The position numbers were made by a program, and so were the translations under genes. Below, in pieces: positions 52,062-60,938 of a stretch of 64,000 bases of DNA (positions within the stretch are counted from its first letter, which is position 1; each line of letters starts with the position of its first letter). This stretch comes from an uncultured Phascolarctobacterium sp. (GTDB taxonomy: Bacteria; Bacillota; Negativicutes; Acidaminococcales; Acidaminococcaceae), in assembly GCA_900545535.1 (NCBI GenBank), contig UQZN01000006.1, positions 57,181 to 121,180 of the forward strand, given 5' to 3'. The notes below the pieces were generated by a model. It saw only the letters and a list, made by a program, of their open reading frames with translations. It was not told the DNA's origin and did not search any database.

Positions 52062-52139
52062 CTATTTTACGGCAAGAATAATGGTTGCCACGAGGATACC
52101 AAAAGCAATCATCAATGATAATGCCTGATATACACTCAT
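52062..52139 (-). CDS. Type I toxin, putative holin-like small membrane peptide
   Basis: The 25-residue peptide consists of a short N terminus (MSVYQAL) and one hydrophobic helix ending in Lys. It resembles the putative holin-like toxin family of small membrane peptides. GGTGGTGAG lies just before the ATG at 52139. Its transcript would begin about 55 bp upstream, at a promoter with TTGTGA and TATACT, and share a 5' repeat with the opposing RNA. Overexpression is expected to depolarise the membrane, by family analogy. Confidence 0.75.
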   Translation of the reverse strand: MSVYQALSLMIAFGILVATIILAVK

Positions 52140-52199
52140 AGTCTCACCACCAATCCGCTACGGGACTGATAAGCCAACTCATTTGCTATCTCTCGCCTT

Positions 52200-52228
52200 A
52201 GTATAGCACTTTACATTCAAGTTCACAA
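52200..52228 (-). promoter_or_regulatory. Promoter of the toxin transcript
   Basis: On the - strand TTGTGA and TATACT are separated by 17 bp, followed by the GAGATAGCAAATG repeat (about 52194-52182) also present at the start of the antisense RNA. Confidence 0.6.
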
Positions 52229-52326
52229 ACAGAAGTTCACTTTTTATTCATATATCCGATATTTTTACCCGGTCAGCTATGGCCGGGTTTATTTTTTGCG
52301 GCAGTTGTACTTCTTTACTTTTGCAT

Positions 52327-52363
52327 AAAAAAACAGACATTCCAAAATTGAATGTCTGTTTGA
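52327..52363 (-). terminator. Terminator of the pth operon
   Basis: AAACAGACATTC/GAATGTCTGTTT stem followed by a seven-T run on the - strand. Confidence 0.85.
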
Positions 52364-52376
52364 GACTGCTTTTAAA

Positions 52377-52979
52377 TTATTCCTCAGCCGCCGCTGTTTC
52401 TTCCTTAACTTTGGGCGGCTTTTTATTATATTCCTGCATCACGGCTTCCATGTCGCCTTTCAGCCACAGCTCCAGCGCGTCGGCCATTTTGCCGATGGCT
52501 GCTGTCACCAGCTCCTGCTCTTCGCTGCTGAAGCGCTGCAGTACGTGTTTGATAACGGCTTTATTGTTATGGGACGGATGCCCGATACCGATCTTGAAAC
52601 GGGGGAATTCGCCCGTGCCCAAATGTTCCTGAATGGATTTGATGCCGTTATGGCCACCGGCGCTGCCCTTGCGGCGCACCCGTACCTGCCCCACCGGCAG
52701 ATCAAGATCGTCCTGAATCACGGCAATATCTTCCGGGTCGACGTTAAAAAAATTGGCATAAGCGCCGACTGCGACACCGCTGAGATTCATATAGGTCGTC
52801 GGTTTCAGCAGCAGCACTTTTTCCGGGCTGCGGTATTCGCCGCACATGGCGTTGCGGTCAGTTTTCCAGCTGTTGACGCCCCAGCGGCGCGCCAGCTCAT
52901 CGATCACCATAAAGCCGATATTATGACGGGTAGCCTCGTATTCTTTCCCGATATTTCCCAAACCAACGATAAGTTTCAT
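52377..52979 (-). CDS. pth: Peptidyl-tRNA hydrolase
   Basis: The 200-residue protein frees tRNA from stalled peptidyl-tRNA. It has KLIVGLGNIGKEYEATRHNIGF with the catalytic His, KPTTYMNLSG, and the DDLDLPVGQVRVRRKGSAGGHNG block. Slightly longer than the usual ~190 residues because of an acidic, Lys/Pro-rich tail. Co-oriented with the deacetylase gene one base upstream. Confidence 0.95.
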   Translation of the reverse strand: MKLIVGLGNIGKEYEATRHNIGFMVIDELARRWGVNSWKTDRNAMCGEYRSPEKVLLLKPTTYMNLSGVAVGAYANFFNVDPEDIAVIQDDLDLPVGQVRVRRKGSAGGHNGIKSIQEHLGTGEFPRFKIGIGHPSHNNKAVIKHVLQRFSSEEQELVTAAIGKMADALELWLKGDMEAVMQEYNKKPPKVKEETAAAEE

Positions 52980-52980
52980 G

Positions 52981-53775
52981 TCATTCTCCTTTGTGCATCA
53001 GTTCACTTACAGTAACAAAATTATACCCTGCCGCGCGCAGTTTGTCGATAATAGCAGGCACTGCCTGCACAGTCTGCTCACGGGAGGCCGCATACTTGGG
53101 GCTGTCGCCGTCATGCAGCAGGATGATCGCCCCCGGCTGCACCTGCTCCATGACCCGCTGCACGATCACCTCGCTGCCGGGATTAGTCCAGTCGCGCGGG
53201 ATCACCGACCAGTTAACGGCTGTCAAACCGTTTTGCCGCAGCGTCGCCAGCACCGACCAGTCGCGAAAGCCGTGCGGCGGGCGCATCAGGGTGATCTGCT
53301 GTCCGCTCAGTTTTCCCAATAATTCCTTGCCTGCTGCCACATCACTTTGCTGCTGGTCAGGCGTCAGCTTTAAAAAATCACGGTGCTGCAAAGCGTGCAG
53401 GGCAACCTCGTGTCCCTGCGCCGCTATTTGCGCCACCAGCTCAGGATGCTGCCTGGCATTTGCTGCCACCATAAAAAATGTCGCTTTGACCTGCCGCTGC
53501 TGCAAGACTGCCAGCAGCTCGTCAGTATAAGGAGGATAGGGGCCGTCGTCAAAGGTCAGGGCCACATTTTTGCCGGCGGCGGGTTCAGCCGTTACCGTCG
53601 TCCCATAAAAGCTGCTGCCCGGCAAGACCGCCAGCAGCAGCAGGCCGCCGCCCACAAGGATGCAGGCTGCCGCCAGCGCTGCCGCCAGTTTGCGCCGACA
53701 CAGGCCATACCAGCCGCCCCACAGGGCAGCCATGCCGATAAACGTCAAAATCGCCAGTATATAGATCAGTCGCAC
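52981..53775 (-). CDS. Polysaccharide deacetylase family protein
   Basis: The 264-residue protein has two N-terminal hydrophobic segments (membrane anchor or signal) and a NodB-type deacetylase domain: TFDDGPYPPYTDELL with the catalytic Asp and metal Asp, the HALQHRDF metal motif, RPPHGFRD, and a late LLHDGD. Such enzymes deacetylate peptidoglycan or other GlcNAc polymers. The GTG at 53775 follows GAGGAG; a longer frame reaches into the prs terminator and is rejected. Confidence 0.88.
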   Translation of the reverse strand: MRLIYILAILTFIGMAALWGGWYGLCRRKLAAALAAACILVGGGLLLLAVLPGSSFYGTTVTAEPAAGKNVALTFDDGPYPPYTDELLAVLQQRQVKATFFMVAANARQHPELVAQIAAQGHEVALHALQHRDFLKLTPDQQQSDVAAGKELLGKLSGQQITLMRPPHGFRDWSVLATLRQNGLTAVNWSVIPRDWTNPGSEVIVQRVMEQVQPGAIILLHDGDSPKYAASREQTVQAVPAIIDKLRAAGYNFVTVSELMHKGE

Positions 53776-53796
53776 AGTCTTCTCCTCACTTACGTC

Positions 53797-53827
53797 AAAG
53801 AGGCTTGCCCCCTGGGACAAGCCTCTC
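53797..53827 (-). terminator. Terminator of prs
   Basis: AGAGGCTTG/CAAGCCTCT stem followed by TTT on the - strand, 20 bp past the prs stop. Confidence 0.7.
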
Positions 53828-53847
53828 TCAATACTTGAATAAGCTTT

Positions 53848-54801
53848 TTATTTCTCAAACAGCTGGCTGACAGACCAGTCGTTGAAAATACGCAGTACAG
53901 TTTCCGCCAGGATCGGCGCTACCGAAAGGACTTTGATCTTCGGATGCTTTTTGGCAGGAGGCAGAGGGATGGTATTGGTAACTACCAGCTCTGTGATGTC
54001 GGATTGAGCGATGCGGCTCAAGGCCGGATCAGTCAGCACCGGATGGGTGCAGCAGGCATAGATCTCTTTCGCGCCGAATTTCTTGAGAGCGCGGGCGCCT
54101 TCGGTCAAAGAGCCTGCCGTATCGACCATATCGTCAACTAAAATCGCAGTTTTGCCTTCTACTGAACCAATCAGGTTCATTACTTCCGCTACGCCTGGTT
54201 CGGGGCGGCGTTTATCGATGATGGCCAGGCCGCAGTTCAAACGCTCCGCCATATTTCTGGCACGGCTGACGCCGCCCAGGTCAGGAGAAACGACGATCAT
54301 GTCGTCAAGATTCTTTTCTTTGATATATTCTGCCAGGATCGGGCCACCGGGCATATGGTCGAAAGGGATGTTGAAAAAGCCCTGGATCTGAGCAGCATGC
54401 AGGTCGATGGTAACGACGCGGGTAATGCCGGCGCTTTCCAGAAGGTCTGCCATCAATTTGGCAGTGATCGGCTCGCGGCCGCGTGCTTTACGGTCCTGAC
54501 GCGCATAACCATAGTAAGGGATGATTGCTGTAATGTGACTGGCCGAAGCGCGTTTAAAGGCGTCAGCCATGATCAGCAGTTCCATGACGTTATCGTTGAC
54601 TGCCGGGCCACAGGTAGGTTGCACGATGAAAATATCTTTGCCGCGCACGCTTTCATTGATCATTACCTGTACTTCGCCATTATTAAAACGGTTAATAACG
54701 GCATCGCCAACAGTAGTTCCTAAATAAGCGGCGATCTCTCGTGCCAAATCAGGATTGGCATTACCGGAAAAAATTCTGAGTTTATTCTCATCTGACAACA
54801 T
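53848..54801 (-). CDS. prs: Ribose-phosphate pyrophosphokinase
   Basis: The 317-residue enzyme makes PRPP from ribose-5-phosphate and ATP. It has FNNGEVQVMI, PYYGYARQDRK for ATP, the divalent-metal loop VVSPDLGGVSRAR and the PRPP loop ILVDDMVDTAGSL. It sits next to glmU as in many Firmicutes. Confidence 0.96.
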   Translation of the reverse strand: MLSDENKLRIFSGNANPDLAREIAAYLGTTVGDAVINRFNNGEVQVMINESVRGKDIFIVQPTCGPAVNDNVMELLIMADAFKRASASHITAIIPYYGYARQDRKARGREPITAKLMADLLESAGITRVVTIDLHAAQIQGFFNIPFDHMPGGPILAEYIKEKNLDDMIVVSPDLGGVSRARNMAERLNCGLAIIDKRRPEPGVAEVMNLIGSVEGKTAILVDDMVDTAGSLTEGARALKKFGAKEIYACCTHPVLTDPALSRIAQSDITELVVTNTIPLPPAKKHPKIKVLSVAPILAETVLRIFNDWSVSQLFEK

Positions 54802-54903
54802 TGTCCCATCCCTCCAAGAATGTTTAAGGTTTAGTTAATCATTAATAGTATACAACTATTAGCCACAAATCCACAAGTACTAAAAACCGTTTTTTCTCTA
54901 AAA

Positions 54904-56274
54904 TCAGCTGTTGCGGTATTTGGCAGCCCAGCCTTCAATATTCTTCTGTTTCGCACGGCCGATACCCAGATCGTCTGCCGGTACGTCTTTGGTGATCGTC
55001 GAGCCGGCGCCGATATAGGCCCCGGCGCCAATGGTAACAGGCGCGACCATATTGCTGTTGCAGCCGATAAAGGCGTCGTCTTCGATGGTAGTGCGGTGTT
55101 TTTTCTTGCCGTCATAATTAACGGTGATGCAGCCGCAGCCGATATTGACGCCGCCGCCGATGTCGCTGTCGCCGATATAGCTGAGATGCGGCAGTTTGCT
55201 GCCCGTACCGACATAAGAATTTTTTACTTCTACAAAATTACCGATCTTGACTTTATCGCCGATGACGGTATCCGGGCGCAGATGCACGTAAGGCCCGATC
55301 ACTACGTTATCCTGGACCCGGCAGTCGTGTCCGTAAACGAACTGCATTTGGGCAGCGTTGCCGACGCTGACATTGGTCAGGCGCACATTAGGCCCGATCT
55401 GGCAATCTTCGCCTATCTTCGTCGCGCCTTCCAGCCAGGTATAGGGATAGATGATGGTATCCGGTCCGATCTCGACACCTTTCTCGATAAAGGTACTGGC
55501 CGGGTCCATAATAGTAACGCCGCTGTCCATCAGCTTATCTAAAATGCGGCGGCGCATGATCCCTTCAGCTTCGGCCAGCTGCCGGCGCGAATTGATGCCC
55601 ATGATCATATCGCTGTCGGCGGTAGCGACACCTCCGACTTTTTTACCCATGGCGTTCAGCTTCGCCAGAACGTCAGTCAGATAATATTCACCCTGCGCGT
55701 TATCGCAGGTCAAAGTAGCCAGCACCTCAAAAAGCAGCGGTGCTTCCACACAGTAAATACCGGTATTGATTTCTTTGACGGCCTTCTGCTCTGCCGTCGC
55801 GTCTTTTTCTTCGACGATGCCCAAAACGTTCCCGGCCGCGTCACGAATGATCCGGCCATAGCCGGCAGGCTCGTCCATGAACGCCGTCAGCACCGTTGCC
55901 GCAGCCTGCGAGGCTACGTGGCCTTCATAGAATTTCCGCAGTTCGGCCGCTTCCAACAGCGGCGTATCGCCGCAGATGATCATCACTGTGCCGCAAAAAT
56001 CTTTTAAAACGGCTTCCGTCTGCATCACTGCGTGTCCGGTGCCCAGCTGCTCGGCCTGCAGCGCCATTTGCGCCTGAGTGCCGACCATTGCTTCCACCAG
56101 CTCTGCTTCGTGACCCACGATCACGACCTTGCGGGCCGCTCCGGCCGCGTCAGCCGCATCAAGTACGTGCTGCAGCATCGGCTGGCCGCCCACCTTATGT
56201 AAAACCTTCGGCAGTTTGGATTTCATTCTTGTGCCTTTACCTGCCGCTAAAATAACCGCTACTAACTCTGACAT
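54904..56274 (-). CDS. glmU: Bifunctional UDP-GlcNAc pyrophosphorylase / GlcN-1-P acetyltransferase
   Basis: The 456-residue protein (the standard length) has the N-terminal uridylyltransferase motif LAAGKGTRMKSKLPKVLH and a C-terminal left-handed hexapeptide helix with YIGDSDIGGGVNIGCG. It makes UDP-GlcNAc for peptidoglycan and lipopolysaccharide. GGAGG precedes the ATG at 56274. Confidence 0.96.
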   Translation of the reverse strand: MSELVAVILAAGKGTRMKSKLPKVLHKVGGQPMLQHVLDAADAAGAARKVVIVGHEAELVEAMVGTQAQMALQAEQLGTGHAVMQTEAVLKDFCGTVMIICGDTPLLEAAELRKFYEGHVASQAAATVLTAFMDEPAGYGRIIRDAAGNVLGIVEEKDATAEQKAVKEINTGIYCVEAPLLFEVLATLTCDNAQGEYYLTDVLAKLNAMGKKVGGVATADSDMIMGINSRRQLAEAEGIMRRRILDKLMDSGVTIMDPASTFIEKGVEIGPDTIIYPYTWLEGATKIGEDCQIGPNVRLTNVSVGNAAQMQFVYGHDCRVQDNVVIGPYVHLRPDTVIGDKVKIGNFVEVKNSYVGTGSKLPHLSYIGDSDIGGGVNIGCGCITVNYDGKKKHRTTIEDDAFIGCNSNMVAPVTIGAGAYIGAGSTITKDVPADDLGIGRAKQKNIEGWAAKYRNS

Positions 56275-56321
56275 GGATAAGCCTCCGCTTCTATGACTTA
56301 TAAATGATAACAATTATATTT

Positions 56322-57536
56322 TTACAGTAATTCCACCCGGTATCCGGCACGGCGCAAAGCCGCCACCAGGATCTCGGCATGGGCATGATCGCGGGTCTCC
56401 AGGTCCATTTCCACCTGGGTCTGCCCGATGGGCAGGTTGCGCCCCGCATGCTCGTGATAGATATACACGATATTGGCCCTGTATTCTTCGATGTAGGAAA
56501 CGAAACGCCGCAGCTCGCCGGGCCTGTCGGTCAAATGGGTCAGCAGCTTGATGCGGCGGCCGGATTTCACCAGGCCGTTTTCGATGATGCGCGAGATCAT
56601 GTTGACGTCGATATTACCGCCGCTGATAACAGCCGCAGTCTTATCGGCATGAGGGATATTGCCGTGCAGCATGGCGGCCAGGCCGATAGCACCCGCGCCT
56701 TCGCTGATCATTTTGGCACGTTCCATCATTAACAGGATCGTCGCCGCGATATCGTCGTCTTTGACGACAAAAATATCATCGACATATTTTTGGATCAGGT
56801 CGAAAGTAGTTTTGCCGGGAGATTTTACGGCGATGCCGTCGGCAATAGTATGTGCTTCCGGGGTCTCTACCCATTTGCCGGCATGCTTGGATAAATACAT
56901 GGCCGGCGCTCCGCTGGCCTGTACGCCATAAACCTTGACATGCGGCGCTACAGATTTGACCGCCGTAGCGATGCCTGCCAGCAGGCCACCGCCGCCGATC
57001 GGCACTACCAGCGAACGGATATCCGGACATTGCTCTAAGATCTCCAGGCCGATAGTTCCCTGTCCGGCGATAACCGCCGGATCGTCAAAGGCGTGCACAA
57101 AGGTCGCGCCGGTTTCTTTCTGCAGCCGCACCGACTCGGCATAAGCCTCGTCATAAACGCCGCCTTTTAAAACCACCTCGGCGCCATAACCCTTCGTCGC
57201 CTCGACCTTAGCCAGCGGTGCGCCCTCAGGCATGACGATAGTTGCCTTGATGCCTGCCGCCTGCGCGCCCAAAGCTACGCCCTGGGCATGGTTGCCTGCC
57301 GACGCGGCAATAACGCCATGGGCCTGCTGCTCTTTCGTTAAAGTCTGGATACAGTTGGAAGCGCCGCGCACCTTGAATGAGCCTGTACGCTGCATATTTT
57401 CCAGCTTCAGCAGTACCTCGTAACCGGCTATTTCACTGAAAATATGACTGCTTTCCAAAGGCGTTTTATGCACTACGCCAGCCAACCGTTTGGCTGCCGC
57501 TTCCACATCCTGTAAAGTTACCTGATCTTTTGCCAT
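56322..57536 (-). CDS. Threonine ammonia-lyase with C-terminal ACT domain
   Basis: The 404-residue PLP enzyme converts threonine to 2-oxobutyrate and ammonia. The PLP lysine is in GSFKVRGASN, the phosphate loop is GGGGLLAG, and an ACT-like domain starts at about 330 (LTHLTDRPGELRRFVSYIEE). A single ACT domain fits the catabolic or ACT-containing short class (TdcB/IlvA type) rather than the long IlvA with two. GAGGGG precedes ATG 57536. Confidence 0.9.
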   Translation of the reverse strand: MAKDQVTLQDVEAAAKRLAGVVHKTPLESSHIFSEIAGYEVLLKLENMQRTGSFKVRGASNCIQTLTKEQQAHGVIAASAGNHAQGVALGAQAAGIKATIVMPEGAPLAKVEATKGYGAEVVLKGGVYDEAYAESVRLQKETGATFVHAFDDPAVIAGQGTIGLEILEQCPDIRSLVVPIGGGGLLAGIATAVKSVAPHVKVYGVQASGAPAMYLSKHAGKWVETPEAHTIADGIAVKSPGKTTFDLIQKYVDDIFVVKDDDIAATILLMMERAKMISEGAGAIGLAAMLHGNIPHADKTAAVISGGNIDVNMISRIIENGLVKSGRRIKLLTHLTDRPGELRRFVSYIEEYRANIVYIYHEHAGRNLPIGQTQVEMDLETRDHAHAEILVAALRRAGYRVELL

Positions 57537-57550
57537 TTTTTTACATCCCC

Positions 57551-58357
57551 TCATAATGGACTGATATCGATTTTTCTGTTTTCCGTATCGATATCCTTTA
57601 ACACGAATAAAGCCGTATAATCATCGATCATTTTCTTTTCGGGAGCCTGCGTAGCAATGAAAAAGGCCTTGCCTACAACTTTTGCCCCCACTTCTTCCGC
57701 CAGTTCGATCATGCCGCGGGCCGTACCGCCGGCTTTCAGAAAATCGTCGATGATCAGCACCCGCGCCGACGCAGGCAGCGCCCGCTTAGGCAGCGCCATC
57801 GTCTGGATCTGCCTGGACGAACCGCTCACATAATTGATACTGACCGTCGAGCCTTCGGTGATCTGACCCACACGCCGGGCCATGACTACGGGAATATTGA
57901 AGGCCCGTGCTACAAAAACTGCCAGCGGGATACCGCGCGTTTCAACAGTCATGATATATTCCGGTTCCAAATGACGCAGCCGCTGCGCAATGATCTCGCC
58001 CAGGCGCATGACAAGCTGCGGTTTGAACAGCAGATCAGTCATATAGATCATGCCGCCCGATAAGATCCGTTCAGGCTCTGCCAGCTGCAAAGCCAGCTCC
58101 GTCAAAAATTCCTCGTTGGCTTTTTCAGAGTGGCAGGGAATAAAGCGCACACCGCCGGCCGCACCGGCCAAAGTCTCGACCCTGCCCAGGTCATAAGCTT
58201 CCAGCCCGGCACGTACAGCCAGAACGTCTTCACTCAAGGTCGACTTGGCGACCTCAAATTTTTTGCAGAAATATGTAAATGAAAATAATTGATACGGATG
58301 GTCCACCAGCTGCTTCGTCAAAGCAACTACGCGTTCCATACGTTTGACTCGAGCCAT
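57551..58357 (-). CDS. purR: Purine operon repressor PurR (phosphoribosyltransferase type)
   Basis: The 268-residue protein has an N-terminal winged helix (about 1-75: CKKFEVAKSTLSEDVLAVR) fused to an inactive phosphoribosyltransferase domain with the PRPP motif VLIIDDFLKAGGTARG. This is the Gram-positive PurR that senses PRPP. It lies in the glmU/prs cluster as in other Firmicutes. Confidence 0.95.
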   Translation of the reverse strand: MARVKRMERVVALTKQLVDHPYQLFSFTYFCKKFEVAKSTLSEDVLAVRAGLEAYDLGRVETLAGAAGGVRFIPCHSEKANEEFLTELALQLAEPERILSGGMIYMTDLLFKPQLVMRLGEIIAQRLRHLEPEYIMTVETRGIPLAVFVARAFNIPVVMARRVGQITEGSTVSINYVSGSSRQIQTMALPKRALPASARVLIIDDFLKAGGTARGMIELAEEVGAKVVGKAFFIATQAPEKKMIDDYTALFVLKDIDTENRKIDISPL

Positions 58358-58371
58358 AGCGCCCCTCTTTT

Positions 58372-59130
58372 CTACTTTCTATTCTTAAAACAGCTTTGCA
58401 GCAATTGCCAGTCTTCTTCTTTATCAATGTCCATGCCGATCTCAGGGTAATGCGAAACTATGGCCTTACCCTTAAATTCCAGCAGCTCCGACGCCCGCCG
58501 CTCCACATCTGCCAGCGTCAGCCGGTGCAGCAGGAATTTCAGCACGAAGCCAAAACCCAGCCAGCCGCATAGTTCCCAGGGCTTTTTGCGGCGGGCAAAA
58601 ATATCCCTGGCCTTATCCAGACTGCGGGCTACAACAGCGGCCTTGATCAGCATCAGATTACCGCCGGTAAATCTGCCGTCCGGCAAAGTGACATAGGTGC
58701 GCTGCGCGCCGGGAAACGCTCTGGCGCAATCCGCTTCGGGAATCACGGGATAATAAGCGTCCGCTGCCACAGTTTCCGCCTGCCGCAGAAAATCCTGCAC
58801 TGCCGCAGCAGTCAGCAGGGGAATATCGTCGCACACAAATAAAATTTTGCCGTCCGCCGGCAAAACCGCCACTGCGGCGGCTGCCGTTTCCGGCATGGAT
58901 GCGGTTTTTACAGCCACCAGCTCCGCACGCTGCGGCAGGACTGCCGCTTCCCACTCACTGCTGTCTGCCGCTACGATGATCCGGTCGATCATACCGCTTC
59001 GATCCAGGGCGTCGATGATATATTCTACCAGCCGCCGCCCTCCCAGGGGAGCTAACGCCCTGATATTGGTCCCAACGGCCTTTTGCAGCCACGGCGTTTT
59101 TCCACCGGCCAAAATAACCGCATTATACAT
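58372..59130 (-). CDS. MobA-like nucleotidyltransferase family protein
   Basis: The 252-residue protein has an N-terminal NTP-transferase Rossmann domain with VILAGGKTPWLQKAVG, where the usual basic GxGTR/KxxxP motif is altered, and CDDIPLL for metal binding. The family includes MobA and sugar nucleotidyltransferases. The substrate is unknown. Lies between GntR and purR in a dense co-oriented cluster. Confidence 0.82.
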   Translation of the reverse strand: MYNAVILAGGKTPWLQKAVGTNIRALAPLGGRRLVEYIIDALDRSGMIDRIIVAADSSEWEAAVLPQRAELVAVKTASMPETAAAAVAVLPADGKILFVCDDIPLLTAAAVQDFLRQAETVAADAYYPVIPEADCARAFPGAQRTYVTLPDGRFTGGNLMLIKAAVVARSLDKARDIFARRKKPWELCGWLGFGFVLKFLLHRLTLADVERRASELLEFKGKAIVSHYPEIGMDIDKEEDWQLLQSCFKNRK

Positions 59131-59151
59131 ACAGCCTAACCTCTTTCGGTC

Positions 59152-59850
59152 TTACTCTTTATTTTTCTTTTCGTTATGACTTTCCACCATATCCTTGAGC
59201 AAAGTATGCTCGGCGTTTTCCAGATGGATGCGCGCCGCATTCTGGGCCCTTTCCACATCGCGGGCAGCAATGCTGTCTACCAGCGCGCGGTGTTCTTCCA
59301 TCGTATCGGCAAGACGCCCCGGATACATCATAGAGCGGCCGCGAATGACTGTGATCTGCTCGCGCAGGTTATTGATGATATTGCGCAGCCTTTCATTACG
59401 GCTGGCCTGATATAAAACATCGTGGAAGGCAATATCCACTTCGACGATCTTCTCCATATTGTTTTCTTCGATATGCTGGCCGATCTCGACCAACAGGCGC
59501 TGCAGTGTTTCCAGCTCGTCGTCGTTGATGCGTTCAGCGGCAAGTCCGGCCGCCAAAACGTCCAGCGAAGTACGGATCTCATAAACCTCGTTGATGTCTT
59601 TGATCGAAATATCCGCTACATAAGTGCCGCGCCGGGGGATCATCACGACAAAGCCTTCCAATTCCAGCTTGCGGATCGCTTCGCGTACGGGAGTGCGGCT
59701 GACGCCCATTTCATCGGCCAGCTGGATTTCCATCAAACGCTCGCCGGGACTGAAAGTACCGTCAATGATCGCCTGGCGGATATTTTCACATACCAGTTCC
59801 CGCAGAGGTTTGTAACTGTCTAGTTTAATCGGTCTAAGGTGCCCACTCAT
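59152..59850 (-). CDS. GntR family regulator, FadR/FCD subfamily
   Basis: The 232-residue protein has an N-terminal GntR winged helix (GERLMEIQLADEMGVSRTPV, then REAIRKLELEGF) and an all-helical FCD domain with metal-ligand candidates in VDIAFHDVLY, EEHRAL and RIHLENAE. FCD proteins usually bind a carboxylate. AAAAGGAG precedes the ATG. It directly follows ispE. Confidence 0.92.
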   Translation of the reverse strand: MSGHLRPIKLDSYKPLRELVCENIRQAIIDGTFSPGERLMEIQLADEMGVSRTPVREAIRKLELEGFVVMIPRRGTYVADISIKDINEVYEIRTSLDVLAAGLAAERINDDELETLQRLLVEIGQHIEENNMEKIVEVDIAFHDVLYQASRNERLRNIINNLREQITVIRGRSMMYPGRLADTMEEHRALVDSIAARDVERAQNAARIHLENAEHTLLKDMVESHNEKKNKE

Positions 59851-59852
59851 CT

Positions 59853-60716
59853 TCAGATCCTCTCCTTTTGCACAGTAGTAGTAACAGCAGTTTCCAGATC
59901 AAGCTCTGTCAGTGCCGTCAAAATGCTTGCAGTTATCTCTTTGCTTTCGGCCACGGCAAAAACCGTTGGCCCGCTGCCCGACATCAAAGCATATTTTGCT
60001 CCTGCCGCCAGCATTTTCTGTTTGATTTCGGCAATGACAGGATGCGCAGGAATAGTCACGCTTTCCAAAACATTGCCGCAGCTTGCCAGCAGCTCTGCTG
60101 CCGCTCCCTGCTCCAGCGCTTTTATAATACCGTCGATATCGGGTCTTGACCCGACTTTATCCTGACGGAAATTACCATAGACCCAGCCTGTCGCCACTTC
60201 CAGCTTCGGCTTTGCCAGTACCAGCAGCAGCTTTGGCGCTTCCGGCAGGGCAGTCAGTCTTTCCCCGCGGCCCTCTGCCAGGGCCGTTCCCCCTGTAACG
60301 CAAAAGGGTATGTCCGAGCCCAATTCTGCCGCCAGTTTTTCCAGGTCTGCCGCAGTCATCTGTAGCCGCCAGAGCCGGTTCAACCCCCGCAAAACGGCAG
60401 CGGCGTCACTGCTGCCGCCGGCCAGTCCTGCTGCCAGAAAAATTTTTTTGTTCAGTCTGATATGAACGTTCGGTGTTTTCCCGCAGCTGCGCGCTAAAAG
60501 CGCCGCCGCTTTCCAGGCCAGGTTATCCGGCCCGCCGCCCAGCCCGCCATGATCGGTTTCGACCGTCAGGCCTTCGCCTTCCTCGATCGTCACGGTGTCG
60601 CTCAGTCCGATGCTCTGCATCACCATGCGCACCTCATGGTAGCCGTCAGGGCGCTTGCCCAGTACGTCCAGTCCTAGATTTATTTTTGCATGAGCTGTTT
60701 CATATATTTTTTCCAT
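59853..60716 (-). CDS. ispE: 4-diphosphocytidyl-2-C-methyl-D-erythritol kinase
   Basis: The 287-residue GHMP kinase of the MEP isoprenoid pathway has AHAKINLGLDVLGKRPDGYHE, the ATP loop LAGGLAGGSSDAAAVLRGLN split by a short turn, and a C-terminal GSGPTVFA motif. It heads the leftward cluster; yitT is divergent. Confidence 0.95.
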   Translation of the reverse strand: MEKIYETAHAKINLGLDVLGKRPDGYHEVRMVMQSIGLSDTVTIEEGEGLTVETDHGGLGGGPDNLAWKAAALLARSCGKTPNVHIRLNKKIFLAAGLAGGSSDAAAVLRGLNRLWRLQMTAADLEKLAAELGSDIPFCVTGGTALAEGRGERLTALPEAPKLLLVLAKPKLEVATGWVYGNFRQDKVGSRPDIDGIIKALEQGAAAELLASCGNVLESVTIPAHPVIAEIKQKMLAAGAKYALMSGSGPTVFAVAESKEITASILTALTELDLETAVTTTVQKERI

Positions 60717-60938
60717 AAGTTAGCCTCGATTGTTTTCCTGTATACAATATATTTTATCTTGCTTCGGTCGCAGCCGCAAGATAAATCGAACAATTTTGTG
60801 AATTTTTTCTATTTTATTTGTCTTTTTCAGCTATTTTCGAAAAATTTACACATTTTTATTGTTGGCAACATTGCTTTTTTTCTGAAAAGTGCTACTATGT
60901 ATACAATATTCGTAAATTTTACAAGAAGGAGCTTTTTT

